A DNA stretch of 64,000 bases, taken from positions 46,718 through 110,717 of the forward strand of contig JANOYC010000093.1 of NCBI GenBank assembly GCA_031428675.1. The letters run 5' to 3'. Within the stretch, counting starts at the first letter, position 1. Every line of letters begins with the position of its first letter. Below are positions 27,462-36,798 of this stretch, in pieces. Below the pieces are notes generated by a model. That model ran no database searches. It saw nothing but the letters and a program-made list of their open reading frames with translations, and was not told the origin of the DNA. The position numbers and the translations under genes are program-made. Source of the stretch: JANOYC01 sp031428675 (GTDB lineage Bacteria; Actinomycetota; Actinomycetes; Actinomycetales; Microbacteriaceae).

Positions 27462-28726
27462 CCGACGTCATTGTCGTCGGCGGAGGGGTTGCCGGACTGG
27501 TCGCCGCCAGGCGCCTAGCGCTCGCGAAACGCTCTGTGGCTATCGTCGAGGCGAGCGATCGCCTCGGGGGGAGCGTCGCCCGGCACATAGTCGGGGGCAT
27601 TGCTCTCGATGCGGGCGCCGAGAGTTTCGCGACCCGCAAGGGCACCGTCGCGGCTCTCGCGACCGAGTTAGGACTGGGTGGCGAGATTGTGACGCCCGAC
27701 CGCGAAGGCGGCTGGCTGTTCCCGGCGACTGGTGCACCGCATCCGCTTCCCGCCACCAGTCTGTTGGGCATTCCCGGCTCACCGCTCGCAGCTGACGTCA
27801 TTTCTGTGATCGGAGCCGGGGCGGCCGCGCGGGCGATTCTCGATTCACTCCTGCCGGGAGTCGTGGGAGCCAACGCGCGCACCCTCGGTGAACTCGTACG
27901 TATTCGCATGGGGCGCGCCGTTGTTGATCAACTTGTCGGGCCGATCGCGCACGGCGTGCACTCCACCCACCCGGATGCGCTCGAGGTCGACCGCGTCGCG
28001 CCCGGTCTGCGCGCGGCGTTGCGTCGCGAGGGTTCGCTCAGTCGTGCGGTGCGCGATCTGCGCGCCGCTGGCCCAGCCGGCTCCGCGGTCGCGGGGATCC
28101 GTGGCGGAATGGCGCGACTGGTCGATGAGCTCGTCGCCGACATCGAACGCCTCGGCGTGGATGTGCGCCTGGGTGTGACGGCGGAATCGGTCGACCACAC
28201 CAGCGTGCGGGTCGGCGACACCGAATTGCGAGGACAGGTCGTCGTCGCCGCGCCCGGGTTGGTGGGCGAGCGCGCCGACGGCCCGCTCATCACACTCGCA
28301 ACTCTCGTGCTCGATGCACCGGGTCTCGCGAACGCGCCCCGCGGAACGGGCGTGCTGGTAGCCGCTGGTGCGACGAACGTGCGTGCGCGGGCGCTCACGC
28401 ACTCGACCGCAAAGTGGCAGTGGCTAGCAGAACGCAGCGATGGCCGGGAGGTCGTTCGGCTGTCGTTCGATGACGAACCCGCCGACCTTAAGGCGACGTC
28501 GATTGCGGATGCGTCGACCCTGCTGGGCGTGGCGCTCACGGATTCGAACGTGGTTGATTTCGCCCGCGCTCAGTGGCGTCGGCCGGCTCCGCGCCGAGCC
28601 TCCGAGGGATATGCGCAAACGGGCATAGTCGAGGTCGGCGAAGCAGTCGCGGGCAGCGGGTTGGCCAACGTGATCGCCCACGCGGAGTCTACGATCGAGG
28701 ATTATCTCCGCGACGACGACGCGTAA
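27458..28726 (+). CDS. hemY: Coproporphyrinogen III oxidase / HemY-type FAD oxidase
   Basis: 422 residues from GTG 27458. The N-terminal dinucleotide fold reads [19 protein letters not shown] with the acidic end [15 protein letters not shown], and the C-terminus ends [17 protein letters not shown]. With coproheme decarboxylase in the same operon, the enzyme most likely oxidises coproporphyrinogen III to coproporphyrin III (CgoX role) instead of protoporphyrinogen. It is somewhat shorter than Bacillus HemY (about 470 residues), but the flavin ends are both present. Confidence 0.92.
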   Translation: MTDVIVVGGGVAGLVAARRLALAKRSVAIVEASDRLGGSVARHIVGGIALDAGAESFATRKGTVAALATELGLGGEIVTPDREGGWLFPATGAPHPLPATSLLGIPGSPLAADVISVIGAGAAARAILDSLLPGVVGANARTLGELVRIRMGRAVVDQLVGPIAHGVHSTHPDALEVDRVAPGLRAALRREGSLSRAVRDLRAAGPAGSAVAGIRGGMARLVDELVADIERLGVDVRLGVTAESVDHTSVRVGDTELRGQVVVAAPGLVGERADGPLITLATLVLDAPGLANAPRGTGVLVAAGATNVRARALTHSTAKWQWLAERSDGREVVRLSFDDEPADLKATSIADASTLLGVALTDSNVVDFARAQWRRPAPRRASEGYAQTGIVEVGEAVAGSGLANVIAHAESTIEDYLRDDDA

Positions 28727-28793
28727 CGGGGGCTACTCTGGGATTCGGGACGTTTCCGAAGTAGCAGTATTCGATCGGTGGAACGGAGTTCAC

Positions 28794-29141
28794 ATGCGAG
28801 GCAAGATTTTGTTTGTCGTCGGCGCTGGCGTCGGCTACGTGTTGGGGGCCAAAGCCGGCCGTGAGCGCTACGCACAGATCCGGTCGATGGCTGCAAAGCT
28901 GTGGGAGGATCCGCACGTCCAGAAGCGCGTCAACAATGCCGAGGAATTCGTGCGCGATCACGCCCCGGAAGTCGTCGGGTTCCTCGCCGACGGAGCGAAG
29001 ACCGTTGCCGCCAAGGTCAGCGGGCGCTCGACCCGGGCTCGGAGCGCGAAGAAGACCACTTCGCGATCGTCGACCAAATCTCCGTCGTCGCCCAAGTCTT
29101 CCGCGAAGGCCTCTTCGGGTTCCGCGGAGTCGTCGGAGTAG
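28794..29141 (+). CDS. YtxH-like small envelope protein
   Basis: 115 residues with a good Shine-Dalgarno (GGAG before ATG 28794). A short hydrophobic N-terminus, KILFVVGAGVGYVLGAKAGRERYAQI, carries the glycine-rich pattern seen in YtxH-family proteins; an amphipathic helical segment follows, then a Ser/Lys-rich disordered tail (about 82-115). Function is unknown; YtxH proteins are often stress induced. It begins a block of three small membrane proteins placed inside the heme operon. Confidence 0.82.
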   Translation: MRGKILFVVGAGVGYVLGAKAGRERYAQIRSMAAKLWEDPHVQKRVNNAEEFVRDHAPEVVGFLADGAKTVAAKVSGRSTRARSAKKTTSRSSTKSPSSPKSSAKASSGSAESSE

Positions 29142-29147
29142 CCGCCC

Positions 29148-29558
29148 ATGGCTGAAGCGCGCCCATCGAAGAAGCGCAACGTCTTCCAGTTGGTCTCCGA
29201 CCTCCCCACCACGGTCAAGGAGCTCGTGCAGGGAGAGATCGCGCTTCTCAAAGCCGAGATCATCGGCAAGCTCAAAGCGCTCGGTATCGGAGCAGCGATA
29301 CTGGTCGGCGCAGCAGTCGTTCTGTTCGTCATGCTCGTGATGCTCTTCGTCAGCGTTGCATTCGCGCTGTCGCTCGTGATGCCGGGTTGGCTCGCGGCCA
29401 TTGTTGTGGCCCTGTTCCTCCTCGTGGTCGCGGCGATCCTCGCCGTCATCGGGATTCGGATCATCAAAGCGCAGATGCCGCCCCTGCCGGAGGAATCGAT
29501 CAACAGCATCAAGCGAGACCTGCATGCCATTAAGGGAATCGGAGGACCGAAACCATGA
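29148..29558 (+). CDS. Phage holin/YqjE-family membrane protein (DUF1469-like)
   Basis: 136 residues. An amphipathic N-terminal part (VFQLVSDLPTTVKELVQGEIALLKAEI) precedes two hydrophobic helices, about 50-75 and 80-104, and a short polar C-terminus. This is the layout of the DUF1469/YqjE group, which databases label phage holin superfamily; no other phage gene is near, so a holin role is unlikely. It starts six bases after the YtxH-like gene and overlaps the DUF3618 gene by 4 bases, so the three are co-expressed. Confidence 0.82.
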   Translation: MAEARPSKKRNVFQLVSDLPTTVKELVQGEIALLKAEIIGKLKALGIGAAILVGAAVVLFVMLVMLFVSVAFALSLVMPGWLAAIVVALFLLVVAAILAVIGIRIIKAQMPPLPEESINSIKRDLHAIKGIGGPKP

Positions 29559-29797
29559 GCTTCGACGGGATGACCACCAAGGAGATCGCCGCGAAGGTCT
29601 CCTCGACGCGCACCGAACTGCGCGAGACCCTGGACGGAATCGAAAACGCGTTCAATGTGCCCAGACAACTCGGTCGGCTCGGCGCGTGGGCGCGCACGTC
29701 GTGGAATGACGATCCCGCGCCCTGGGTGGCGGGCTCTGCGGTCGCGGTGGGCGTCGTCGCCGTTGTGATCTGGGCGATCGTGACGAAACACGACTAA
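29555..29797 (+). CDS. DUF3618-type small membrane protein
   Basis: 80 residues. The N-terminal half has the DUF3618 pattern (MTTKEIAAKVSSTRTELRETLDGIENAFNVP), predicted to be helical, and one membrane helix closes the protein (about 56-76, WVAGSAVAVGVVAVVIWAIV). In other actinobacteria YtxH, DUF1469 and DUF3618 genes cluster together like this, probably as an envelope or stress module of unknown function. A 66-base gap separates it from chdC. Confidence 0.82.
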   Translation: MSFDGMTTKEIAAKVSSTRTELRETLDGIENAFNVPRQLGRLGAWARTSWNDDPAPWVAGSAVAVGVVAVVIWAIVTKHD

Positions 29798-29863
29798 CGA
29801 CGTTTTCCCAGCCTCGACCCGCTTCGATTCGCGTGGAAACACGCGCCGGGGGAGGATAGTGGC

Positions 29864-30556
29864 ATGAGTTTTACCGCGATTCCGGCACCGCACGACGCGG
29901 CCCTCGAAGACCTCGGTTACACGCTGTGGGCGGTGTTGCGTCGCAACCCTGATCGGCCGTCGGTTCCCGACCGCGAACTCGACGAGCGGATCGCCGTGAT
30001 CGCCGACGCGGGAGTGACGATCCGTGGCTTTTACGATGTCTCGTCGATGCGCGCCGACGCCGATGTGATGATTTGGATGCACGGTTCCAAGCCCGAAACG
30101 CTCCAGTGGGCTCTGCGCGAATTGCGTCGCTCGCCCATCCTGGAACCGCTCCTGCCGACCTGGAACGTCATGGGCGTGCACCGCGACGCCGAGTTCACCC
30201 GCAATCACCTTCCGGCATTCATGCGCGGTTCGGAGCCGCGCGAATGGCTGACCGTCTACCCCTTCGTTCGCAGCTATGAGTGGTACCTCCTCCCCGACGA
30301 CGAGCGCAAGGCCATGCTCGGCCAGCACGGCCGCAAGGGAAGTGAGTTTCCCCAGGTGCTCGCGAACACCGTGGCTTCGTTCGCACTCGGAGACTACGAG
30401 TGGATCCTTGCTCTCGAGGCGGCGGAACTTGTTGAGCTCGTCGACCTCATGAGGCACCTTCGTCAGACTGAGGCGCGTCGACACGTGCGTGAAGAGGTTC
30501 CGTTTTACACCGGCCGGCGCATCACGACGGCCGAACTCGCGGAGGTCCTGCTGTGA
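29864..30556 (+). CDS. chdC: Coproheme decarboxylase (HemQ/ChdC)
   Basis: 230 residues with a strong Shine-Dalgarno (GGGGGAGG). It uses hydrogen peroxide to decarboxylate two propionates of coproheme, giving heme b, the last step of the coproporphyrin-dependent pathway. The chlorite-dismutase fold is recognised by LGYTLWAVLRRNP near the start, the conserved YPFVRSYEWYLLPDDERKAML with its catalytic Tyr, and FALGDYEWILALEA. The proximal His should lie in LVDLMRHLRQTEARRHVREE. It overlaps the ferrochelatase gene (GTGA). Its presence defines the heme route used here. Confidence 0.95.
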   Translation: MSFTAIPAPHDAALEDLGYTLWAVLRRNPDRPSVPDRELDERIAVIADAGVTIRGFYDVSSMRADADVMIWMHGSKPETLQWALRELRRSPILEPLLPTWNVMGVHRDAEFTRNHLPAFMRGSEPREWLTVYPFVRSYEWYLLPDDERKAMLGQHGRKGSEFPQVLANTVASFALGDYEWILALEAAELVELVDLMRHLRQTEARRHVREEVPFYTGRRITTAELAEVLL

Positions 30557-31725
30557 CCGACACCCCACCCGTTGTTCGAGCGGCGACGCCGGCCGCGTCG
30601 AGCGGTCCCGCGCACGTGGAAGTCCCGGTCGCTTACGACGCCATCCTGCTCGCCAGTTTCGGCGGACCCGAGGGGCAAGACGACGTCATCCCGTTTCTTC
30701 GCAATGTGACCCGCGGCCGGGGAATTCCGGAAGAGCGGCTGGAAGAGGTCGCGCACCATTACCGTGCATTCGGCGGCGTGAGCCCGATCAACGACCAGAA
30801 CCGTGAACTCAAGGCAGCGCTCGAAGCGGAACTCGCGAAGCGCGACATCGACCTGCCCGTGTTGTGGGGCAACCGCAACTGGGATCCCTATCTGGCTGAC
30901 GCGCTTCGTGAGGCGAAGGACCGCGGTTTCCGCTCGCTTATCGCAATCGCGACGAGCGCCTACAGTTCGTATTCCAGCTGCCGACAGTATCGCGAGGACT
31001 TTGCTCGCGCTCTCGACGAGACCGGTCTCGAGGGGGAGATAGCGATCGACAAGGTGCGTCAGTTCTTCGATCACCCGGGCTTCGTGCAGCCCTTCGTTGA
31101 CGGCGTGCGAGACGGGCTAGATCGCGTGCACGCGGCGGGAGTGGACCCGGCGCGCACGCACGTGCTGTTCTCAACCCACAGCATACCGTCGACGGATGCT
31201 GACAAGAGCGGTCCGAAGGAGCGCGGCTTCGGCGCGGGGGGCGCTTATGCGGCTCAACACCTCGCCGTCGCCGAGGTCGTGATGGCGGAGACGGGTGCAA
31301 CGGATGAGGGCGTCGGCTGGGATCTTGTGTATCAGAGCCGTAGCGGACCGCCGTCGATGCCGTGGTTGGAACCCGATATCAGCGACGCACTGGAGGATCT
31401 CGCGAATCGCGGCGTGGGCGCGGTCGTTATCGTGCCCCTCGGCTTCGTGAGCGACCATATGGAAGTCAAGTGGGACCTCGACACCGAGGCGATGGCGACC
31501 GCCGAGAAGCTCGGTATTCTCGCTGTTCGCGTGCCGACGCCGGGGGTGCACGAGGCATACGTCGCTGGCCTGATCGATCTCGTGCTCGAACGGGTGAACG
31601 GAACCCCGGTGAGCGAACGTCCCGCGAAGACCAACCTCGGCCCGTGGTACGACGTGTGTCGTCCGGGTTGTTGCGAAAATGTGCGGCTCGGGTTCAAGCC
31701 CGTCGTGGCGGGGATCGCACCGTGA
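30553..31725 (+). CDS. hemH: Coproporphyrin III ferrochelatase
   Basis: 390 residues from GTG 30553. It inserts Fe2+ into coproporphyrin III (CpfC role, given the ChdC gene beside it). Family motifs are YDAILLASFGGPEGQDDVIPFLRNV, GGVSPINDQNRELKAAL, LLFSTHSIPST-type VLFSTHSIPSTDADKS (metal-site His) and VVIVPLGFVSDHMEVKWDLDTEA. The C-terminal PGCCENVR pair of cysteines could ligate an iron-sulfur cluster, as in other actinobacterial ferrochelatases. It is coupled to genes on both sides by 4-base overlaps. Confidence 0.94.
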   Translation: MTDTPPVVRAATPAASSGPAHVEVPVAYDAILLASFGGPEGQDDVIPFLRNVTRGRGIPEERLEEVAHHYRAFGGVSPINDQNRELKAALEAELAKRDIDLPVLWGNRNWDPYLADALREAKDRGFRSLIAIATSAYSSYSSCRQYREDFARALDETGLEGEIAIDKVRQFFDHPGFVQPFVDGVRDGLDRVHAAGVDPARTHVLFSTHSIPSTDADKSGPKERGFGAGGAYAAQHLAVAEVVMAETGATDEGVGWDLVYQSRSGPPSMPWLEPDISDALEDLANRGVGAVVIVPLGFVSDHMEVKWDLDTEAMATAEKLGILAVRVPTPGVHEAYVAGLIDLVLERVNGTPVSERPAKTNLGPWYDVCRPGCCENVRLGFKPVVAGIAP

Positions 31726-32639
31726 GCCTCATCCGCATCGGAACCCGAGGCAGCGCGCTCGCGTTGACCCAGACGCGCACGGTACAGTCTGCCCTCGAGG
31801 CGAAGACCGGAGCCAGCGTCGAACTCGTGGTGGTGAGCACCGAGGGTGACCGTTCCACAGCGTCGCTCGCAACGATCGGTGGCACGGGTGTGTTCGCGAG
31901 CGCGTTACGTGAAGCGCTCCTAGCGGGCGAATGCGACGCGATCGTGCATTCTCTGAAGGATCTGCCAACGGGTGAATACCCGGGATTGTCCCTCGCGGCC
32001 GTACTCACGAGAGCGGATGCCCGTGACGCCCTGTGCGCGCGCGACGCGATGACCCTCGCCACCCTCCCCGAAGCTGCGCGCGTGGGCACGGGCTCACCGC
32101 GGCGTCGTGCTCAACTGCTCGCTCGCCGCGCCGACCTCGAAGTCGTGGACGTGCGTGGCAACGTGGACACGCGACTGAATCGCGTGGGAGTCGACCTCGA
32201 CGCTGTGGTGCTTTCAGCGGCGGGTCTCGGCCGCTTGGGCCGTCTCGACGCGGTGACCGAGTTTCTCGGCATCGACGGGTGGCCGACTGCGCCCGGGCAG
32301 GGCGCGTTGGCCATCGAGACGCGTGCGGGGGATGAGCGGCTGGTCAGCGGACTCAACCACGGCGCGTCGCGCATGATCGTCGAGGCGGAACGAACGGTGC
32401 TCGCGATTCTCGAAGCCGGGTGCTCCGCTCCGATCGCCGTGCACGGCTTCGTCGACGACGGTCTTCTCTTTCTGAGTGGTCGCGTCTACCGGCCGGATGG
32501 CACGGAGCGCGTCACGAGTTCTCACGCACTGTACATTGCTGATTCGCCGACTCCGGGGATCGATGTGGCTGAGCGTGTGGCGCGCGAACTGCTGGCGCTC
32601 GGCGCCGCGGAGCTCGCTCCTGTCGGCGGTGCCGAGTGA
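31722..32639 (+). CDS. hemC: Hydroxymethylbilane synthase (porphobilinogen deaminase)
   Basis: 305 residues from GTG 31722, overlapping the hemH stop. It joins four porphobilinogen units into hydroxymethylbilane. Seen motifs: IGTRGSALALTQT, HSLKDLPT, GTGSPRRRAQLL and the cofactor-binding Cys in LEAGCSAPIAVHG, which carries the dipyrromethane. Length is normal for the family. Upstream open sequence in the same frame is the antisense-free overlap with hemH and is not coding for this protein. Confidence 0.95.
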   Translation: MSLIRIGTRGSALALTQTRTVQSALEAKTGASVELVVVSTEGDRSTASLATIGGTGVFASALREALLAGECDAIVHSLKDLPTGEYPGLSLAAVLTRADARDALCARDAMTLATLPEAARVGTGSPRRRAQLLARRADLEVVDVRGNVDTRLNRVGVDLDAVVLSAAGLGRLGRLDAVTEFLGIDGWPTAPGQGALAIETRAGDERLVSGLNHGASRMIVEAERTVLAILEAGCSAPIAVHGFVDDGLLFLSGRVYRPDGTERVTSSHALYIADSPTPGIDVAERVARELLALGAAELAPVGGAE

Positions 32640-33403
32640 CATCGCCCCGACCTCTCTCCGGGTGGCGCATACTCGTGCCGCGGGGGGGAAAGTGGGGCGA
32701 TTCGGTCGCCGCTCGCGTGCGCGGTCTCGGCGGCATCCCGGTGATCGCTCCCGTCATCAACTTCGCGAGCGTTGACGACACCGCACCGCTTTCTCGAGCG
32801 TTCCAAAAGCTCGCGGCTCGCGAGTACGACTGGATTGTCGTTACCAGTGCAACGACAGTGGATGTTCTCGTGAGCCAGCGCGTCACGATCCCCGACTCGA
32901 CACGAATCGCGGCTGTCGGCGAGACAACCGCCCTCGCCTTGACGCTCGCCGGGTACACGGTCGACTTCGTGCCGGAGTCTGACAACTCGGCTCGGGGACT
33001 GCTCAAGGAATGGCCGCGCGATCAGGCACGGGGTCGGGTTCTTGTGCCCCAATCGGATATTGCCGAGCCGACCCTCGTGGCCGGCCTCGCCGATCGCGGG
33101 CTCGACGCGGAGTTCGTCGCGGCGTACCGCACGGTGCCGGTTCCCGTCGCCGATTCGGTGCGCCGTGATGCCGCGAGCGGTCGCATCCAGGCCATTCTCA
33201 TCACGTCGGGCAGCGTGGCCAGGCAGATCGCCGAGCAGCTCACGCCGATACCGGAGGCGACCGTCATCGTCTGCATCGGACCCCGCACCGCATTCGATGC
33301 ACGCGCGGCCGGACTGACCGTGCACGCAATTGCAGAATTCCGCTCCGCCGACGCACTCGTCGACGCGCTCGCCGAGCACGCGGCAACGGAGGGAGACCGG
33401 TGA
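32636..33403 (+). CDS. hemD: Uroporphyrinogen-III synthase
   Basis: 255 residues from GTG 32636, overlapping hemC by 4 bases. It cyclises hydroxymethylbilane with inversion of ring D. The family is poorly conserved, but [41 protein letters not shown] and [21 protein letters not shown] fit the two-domain fold with its hinge. The position between hemC and hemB is decisive. Length is close to the usual 250. Confidence 0.92.
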   Translation: MTSPRPLSGWRILVPRGGKWGDSVAARVRGLGGIPVIAPVINFASVDDTAPLSRAFQKLAAREYDWIVVTSATTVDVLVSQRVTIPDSTRIAAVGETTALALTLAGYTVDFVPESDNSARGLLKEWPRDQARGRVLVPQSDIAEPTLVAGLADRGLDAEFVAAYRTVPVPVADSVRRDAASGRIQAILITSGSVARQIAEQLTPIPEATVIVCIGPRTAFDARAAGLTVHAIAEFRSADALVDALAEHAATEGDR

Positions 33404-34404
33404 ACGGCGACGTCGATCCGCTGCCATCAGGGCTCGCGCCGCGCATCCGTCCTCGACGACTGCGCGCGACACCGGCCATGCGTCGCCTCGTTGCCGAAAC
33501 CCGGTTGCACCCCGCCAATTTCGTTCTCCCGATGTTCGTGTGTGAGGGCTTGGCCGAGCCGCGGCCGATCAGCGCCATGCCGGGCGTTGTCCAGCACTCG
33601 CTCGATTCACTGCGCCGCGCTGTGGCGGATGCCGCGGCGGCTGGAATCGGCGGCGTCATGCTCTTCGGTGTGCCGGAGCACAAAGACGCGCGGGGTTCGG
33701 GAGCAATCAGAGACGACGGCATCCTCAACGTCGCCACGCGAGCCGCCGCCGCTGAGATCGGCGACGCGATCGTCGTGCAGACCGACGTGTGCCTGGATGA
33801 ATTCACCGACCACGGCCACTGCGGAGTGCTCGATGCCGCCGGTCGGGTCGACAATGATGAGACCCTTGCGATTTATCGTGCGATGGCCGTCGCGCACGCC
33901 GACGCAGGCTCTCGCGTGCTGGGTCTCAGCGGAATGATGGATGGACAGGTCGCGGCCGTCCGTGACGCGCTCGATGCCGCGGGCCACACCGACACAGCGG
34001 TGCTCGCGTACGCAGCCAAATACGCGTCGGCCTTCTATGGGCCGTTCCGCGAGGCCGTGCAGTCGTCTCTCGTCGGCGACCGCCGCAGTTATCAACTCGA
34101 CGGCGGTAATCGCCGCGAGGGCAAGCGCGAGGCCGCGCTCGACATTTCCGAGGGCGCCGACATCGTCATGGTGAAACCGGCGATGAGCTATCTTGATGTG
34201 CTTTCCGACATCGCCCGGTCCAGTCCCGTGCCGGTGTGGGCCTACCAGATCAGCGGTGAGTACTCGATGATCGAAGCGGCGTCTGCACACGGCTGGATCG
34301 ACCGGCGGGCAGCCATCCTCGAATCTCTCGTCAGCATCCGCCGCGCGGGCGCCGACGCCGTTCTGAGCTATTACGCCGTTGAGGCTGCAAGGATGCTGGA
34401 GTGA
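33400..34404 (+). CDS. hemB: Delta-aminolevulinic acid dehydratase (porphobilinogen synthase)
   Basis: 334 residues from GTG 33400. It condenses two 5-aminolevulinate molecules. The Schiff-base lysines are seen in [15 protein letters not shown] and [14 protein letters not shown]. The metal motif reads [14 protein letters not shown]: the first and third Cys-type positions remain, but the middle position of the Zn pattern is Leu-Asp, so it is a mixed form between the Zn-type Cys-rich and Mg-type Asp-rich enzymes. It overlaps hemD and hemL by 4 bases on each side. Confidence 0.95.
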   Translation: MNGDVDPLPSGLAPRIRPRRLRATPAMRRLVAETRLHPANFVLPMFVCEGLAEPRPISAMPGVVQHSLDSLRRAVADAAAAGIGGVMLFGVPEHKDARGSGAIRDDGILNVATRAAAAEIGDAIVVQTDVCLDEFTDHGHCGVLDAAGRVDNDETLAIYRAMAVAHADAGSRVLGLSGMMDGQVAAVRDALDAAGHTDTAVLAYAAKYASAFYGPFREAVQSSLVGDRRSYQLDGGNRREGKREAALDISEGADIVMVKPAMSYLDVLSDIARSSPVPVWAYQISGEYSMIEAASAHGWIDRRAAILESLVSIRRAGADAVLSYYAVEAARMLE

Positions 34405-35744
34405 CGACGACCAACGACAAGGCTTTCTCGCGAGCCCGCCTATCGATTCCCGGCGGCGTCAACTCGCCCGTTCGCGCCTACGGTTCCGTCGGCGGCACCC
34501 CGCGTTTTCTCGTCTCCGCGAACGGTGCATGGGTGACCGACGTCGAGGGCAGGGAGTTCGTCGACCTCGTGTGCTCGTGGGGTCCGGCGATACTCGGCCA
34601 CGCCCATCCTGAGGTCGTCGCGGCGGTGCAGCAGGCTGCGTCGCGCGGTCTCTCGTTTGGCGCGTCCACTCCGGGCGAGACGGAACTCGCCGAACTCGTG
34701 CGCGATCGCGTGTCCGGGGGCGCGTCACACCATGCTCAGCCGATCGAACGCATCCGCTTGGTATCGACCGGCACCGAGGCGACGATGACAGCGATCCGTC
34801 TGGCCCGCGGGTTCACCGGTCGCGACTTGTTGGTGAAGTTCGCCGGTCATTACCACGGGCACTCCGACGCGCTTCTTGCCGACGCGGGCTCGGGGGTGGC
34901 GACCTTGGCGATGCCGGGTTCTGCTGGCGTGACGGCTGCCACCGCGGCGCAGACCATTGTTCTGCCATATAACAACCTCGACTCCGTGAGTGCGGCGTTC
35001 GCAGAGTTCGGCGATCGCATCGCAGCGGTCATCGTTGAAGCCGCCGCCGCCAACATGGGCGTCGTCGCCCCAGACCGCGGCTTCAACCGCGAACTATCGC
35101 GTATCACGTCGAGCCACGGGGCCTTGCTCATTGTCGACGAGGTGCTCACGGGATTCCGCGTCGGACCAGCGGGCTGGTGGGGTCTCGAGGCGACGTCAGT
35201 TGTTCCCGACGGTGCGGGGTGGGCGCCAGATCTTGTGACGTTCGGAAAGGTGATCGGCGGAGGGATGCCCCTCGCGGCTCTCGGCGGGCGAGCAGACGTC
35301 ATGGAGTACCTCGCGCCGCTGGGGCCGGTGTACCAAGCCGGCACGTTGAGCGGCAATCCTGTTGCTGTCGCCGCCGGAATCACTACGCTTCGACTGGCGG
35401 ATGCGGCGGTTTATGCGCACCTGGACTCGGTTTCCGATCAGATTTGCTCCGCTACCTCGGCAGCGCTCTCCGCCGAGGGGGTGGAACACGTGGTGCAACG
35501 TGCAGGCAACCTGTTCTCGTTCGTCTTCAGCGAACGTGCGCCGCGCGACTATGCGGACGTCAAGAGTCAGCAGGCATTCCGCTATGCGCCGTTCTTCCAC
35601 GCCATGCTCGACGCGGGAGTCTCGCTGCCGCCGTCGGTGTTCGAGGCGTGGTTTGTGTCGGCCGCGCACGACGAGCGCGCGGTCTCGCGCGTTCTCGATG
35701 CGCTCCCCGCTGCCGCGAAGGCAGCAGCGGCCGCCACCGCCTGA
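34401..35744 (+). CDS. hemL: Glutamate-1-semialdehyde 2,1-aminomutase
   Basis: 447 residues from GTG 34401. A PLP enzyme that turns glutamate-1-semialdehyde into 5-aminolevulinate. Motifs: [40 protein letters not shown], the [12 protein letters not shown]sp that holds the PLP ring nitrogen, and the Schiff-base Lys in [16 protein letters not shown]. It closes the plus-strand heme operon; with hemA at 25.1-26.4 kb the route from Glu-tRNA to heme is complete. It is convergent with the MDR oxidoreductase gene with 7 bases between stops. Confidence 0.95.
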   Translation: MTTTNDKAFSRARLSIPGGVNSPVRAYGSVGGTPRFLVSANGAWVTDVEGREFVDLVCSWGPAILGHAHPEVVAAVQQAASRGLSFGASTPGETELAELVRDRVSGGASHHAQPIERIRLVSTGTEATMTAIRLARGFTGRDLLVKFAGHYHGHSDALLADAGSGVATLAMPGSAGVTAATAAQTIVLPYNNLDSVSAAFAEFGDRIAAVIVEAAAANMGVVAPDRGFNRELSRITSSHGALLIVDEVLTGFRVGPAGWWGLEATSVVPDGAGWAPDLVTFGKVIGGGMPLAALGGRADVMEYLAPLGPVYQAGTLSGNPVAVAAGITTLRLADAAVYAHLDSVSDQICSATSAALSAEGVEHVVQRAGNLFSFVFSERAPRDYADVKSQQAFRYAPFFHAMLDAGVSLPPSVFEAWFVSAAHDERAVSRVLDALPAAAKAAAAATA

Positions 35745-35751
35745 CGCGCGT

Positions 35752-36732
35752 TCACGCACGCACGTCGACGACGGTGCGTCCGCGAACGCCGCCGTTGAGG
35801 ATGGTGTGCGCGACGTCGACGGCGCTCGCGAGGGGAATGATCGTCGTCAGGCTGTCGAGAAGGTCACGGTCGAGGTCCGCTGTGATCCGGGCCCACGCGT
35901 CGCGGCGAACCGACATCGGCGCGTATACGGAATTGATTCCGACGAGGCTGACCGCCCGCAGAATGAACGGCATGACCGTTCCGGGCAGATCGGAACCCTG
36001 AGCGAGGCCACAACTGGTCACGATGCCGCCGTAGCGAGTTTGCGCGAGGATCGTCGCGAGAGTGCTACTCCCGACGCAGTCGATCGCTGCCGCCCACGTT
36101 TCGTGCTCGAGGGGCTTGCTGGGGCGCGACAACCCGGCGCGCTCGATGATTCGCGTTGCGCCAAGCGTCTGAAGGTATTCGCCCTCCGACCAGCGACCGG
36201 TCGACGCCACGGCACTGTGGCCGGCAGCCGCGAGGAGCGCGATGGCCAGAGAACCGACGCCGCCCGCGGCACCCGTGACGAGGACCTCACCGTCAACCGG
36301 GGCGTGGCGCTCGATCGCGAGGATGGCCGACATGGCAGTGAGCCCGGCTGTGCCGACGGCCGCGGCGTGCCGAGGTTCGAGGCCGGCGGGCAGTGGCATG
36401 AGCCAGTCGCCGCTCACGCGCGCGCGTTCCGCGAGCCCGCCGTGGTGTGATTCGCCGATTCCCCAGCCATTGAGGATCACGCCATCGCCGACGTTCCACG
36501 CCGGGTGATCACTTCTCGCGACCGTGCCCACCAGATCAATCCCGGGTATCACGCGCTGGCCGCGGATCACTCCCGGTCGGCCGGCGAGCGCGAGACCGTC
36601 TTTGAAATTGACGCTCGAATACGCCACGTCGATAGTGACATCGCCCGGCATGAGTTCGGCGTCAGGGAAAGCCTCCTCGAGCCTGACGTCAGGGGGTGCC
36701 GAGGGCGCGCGAGTAACGAGAAAGGCGCGCAT
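35752..36732 (-). CDS. MDR-family NADPH oxidoreductase (AcuI/YhdH-like)
   Basis: 326 residues. A zinc-free medium-chain reductase; the AcuI/YhdH group reduces acryloyl-CoA or quinones. Seen: NFKDGLALAGRPGVIRGQRVIPGIDLVGTV in the catalytic domain, VLVTGAAGGVGSLAIALLAAAGHSA as the NADPH-binding motif, and RTVVDVRA at the C-terminus. The conserved ILNGWGIGESHHGGLAERARV is a mark of the YhdH group. It is monocistronic between hemL and pfkA; the physiological substrate is not shown by context. Confidence 0.88.
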   Translation of the reverse strand: MRAFLVTRAPSAPPDVRLEEAFPDAELMPGDVTIDVAYSSVNFKDGLALAGRPGVIRGQRVIPGIDLVGTVARSDHPAWNVGDGVILNGWGIGESHHGGLAERARVSGDWLMPLPAGLEPRHAAAVGTAGLTAMSAILAIERHAPVDGEVLVTGAAGGVGSLAIALLAAAGHSAVASTGRWSEGEYLQTLGATRIIERAGLSRPSKPLEHETWAAAIDCVGSSTLATILAQTRYGGIVTSCGLAQGSDLPGTVMPFILRAVSLVGINSVYAPMSVRRDAWARITADLDRDLLDSLTTIIPLASAVDVAHTILNGGVRGRTVVDVRA

Positions 36733-36798
36733 AGCGACAGGTTACGCCCAAATCGGCGGAATGCCACAGGTGGTTGCCACCAGCCTGATCAGTCTCGG

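Noticed and set aside
29148..29558. Prophage trace because of a phage-holin-family label
   Set aside because: No integrase, capsid or tail gene is nearby, and the gene is one of three small membrane proteins common in actinobacteria.
28958..30568. 536-codon open frame on the minus strand across the heme operon
   Set aside because: It lies antisense to five coherent plus-strand genes and shows no domain or motif; GC-rich DNA keeps such frames open by chance.
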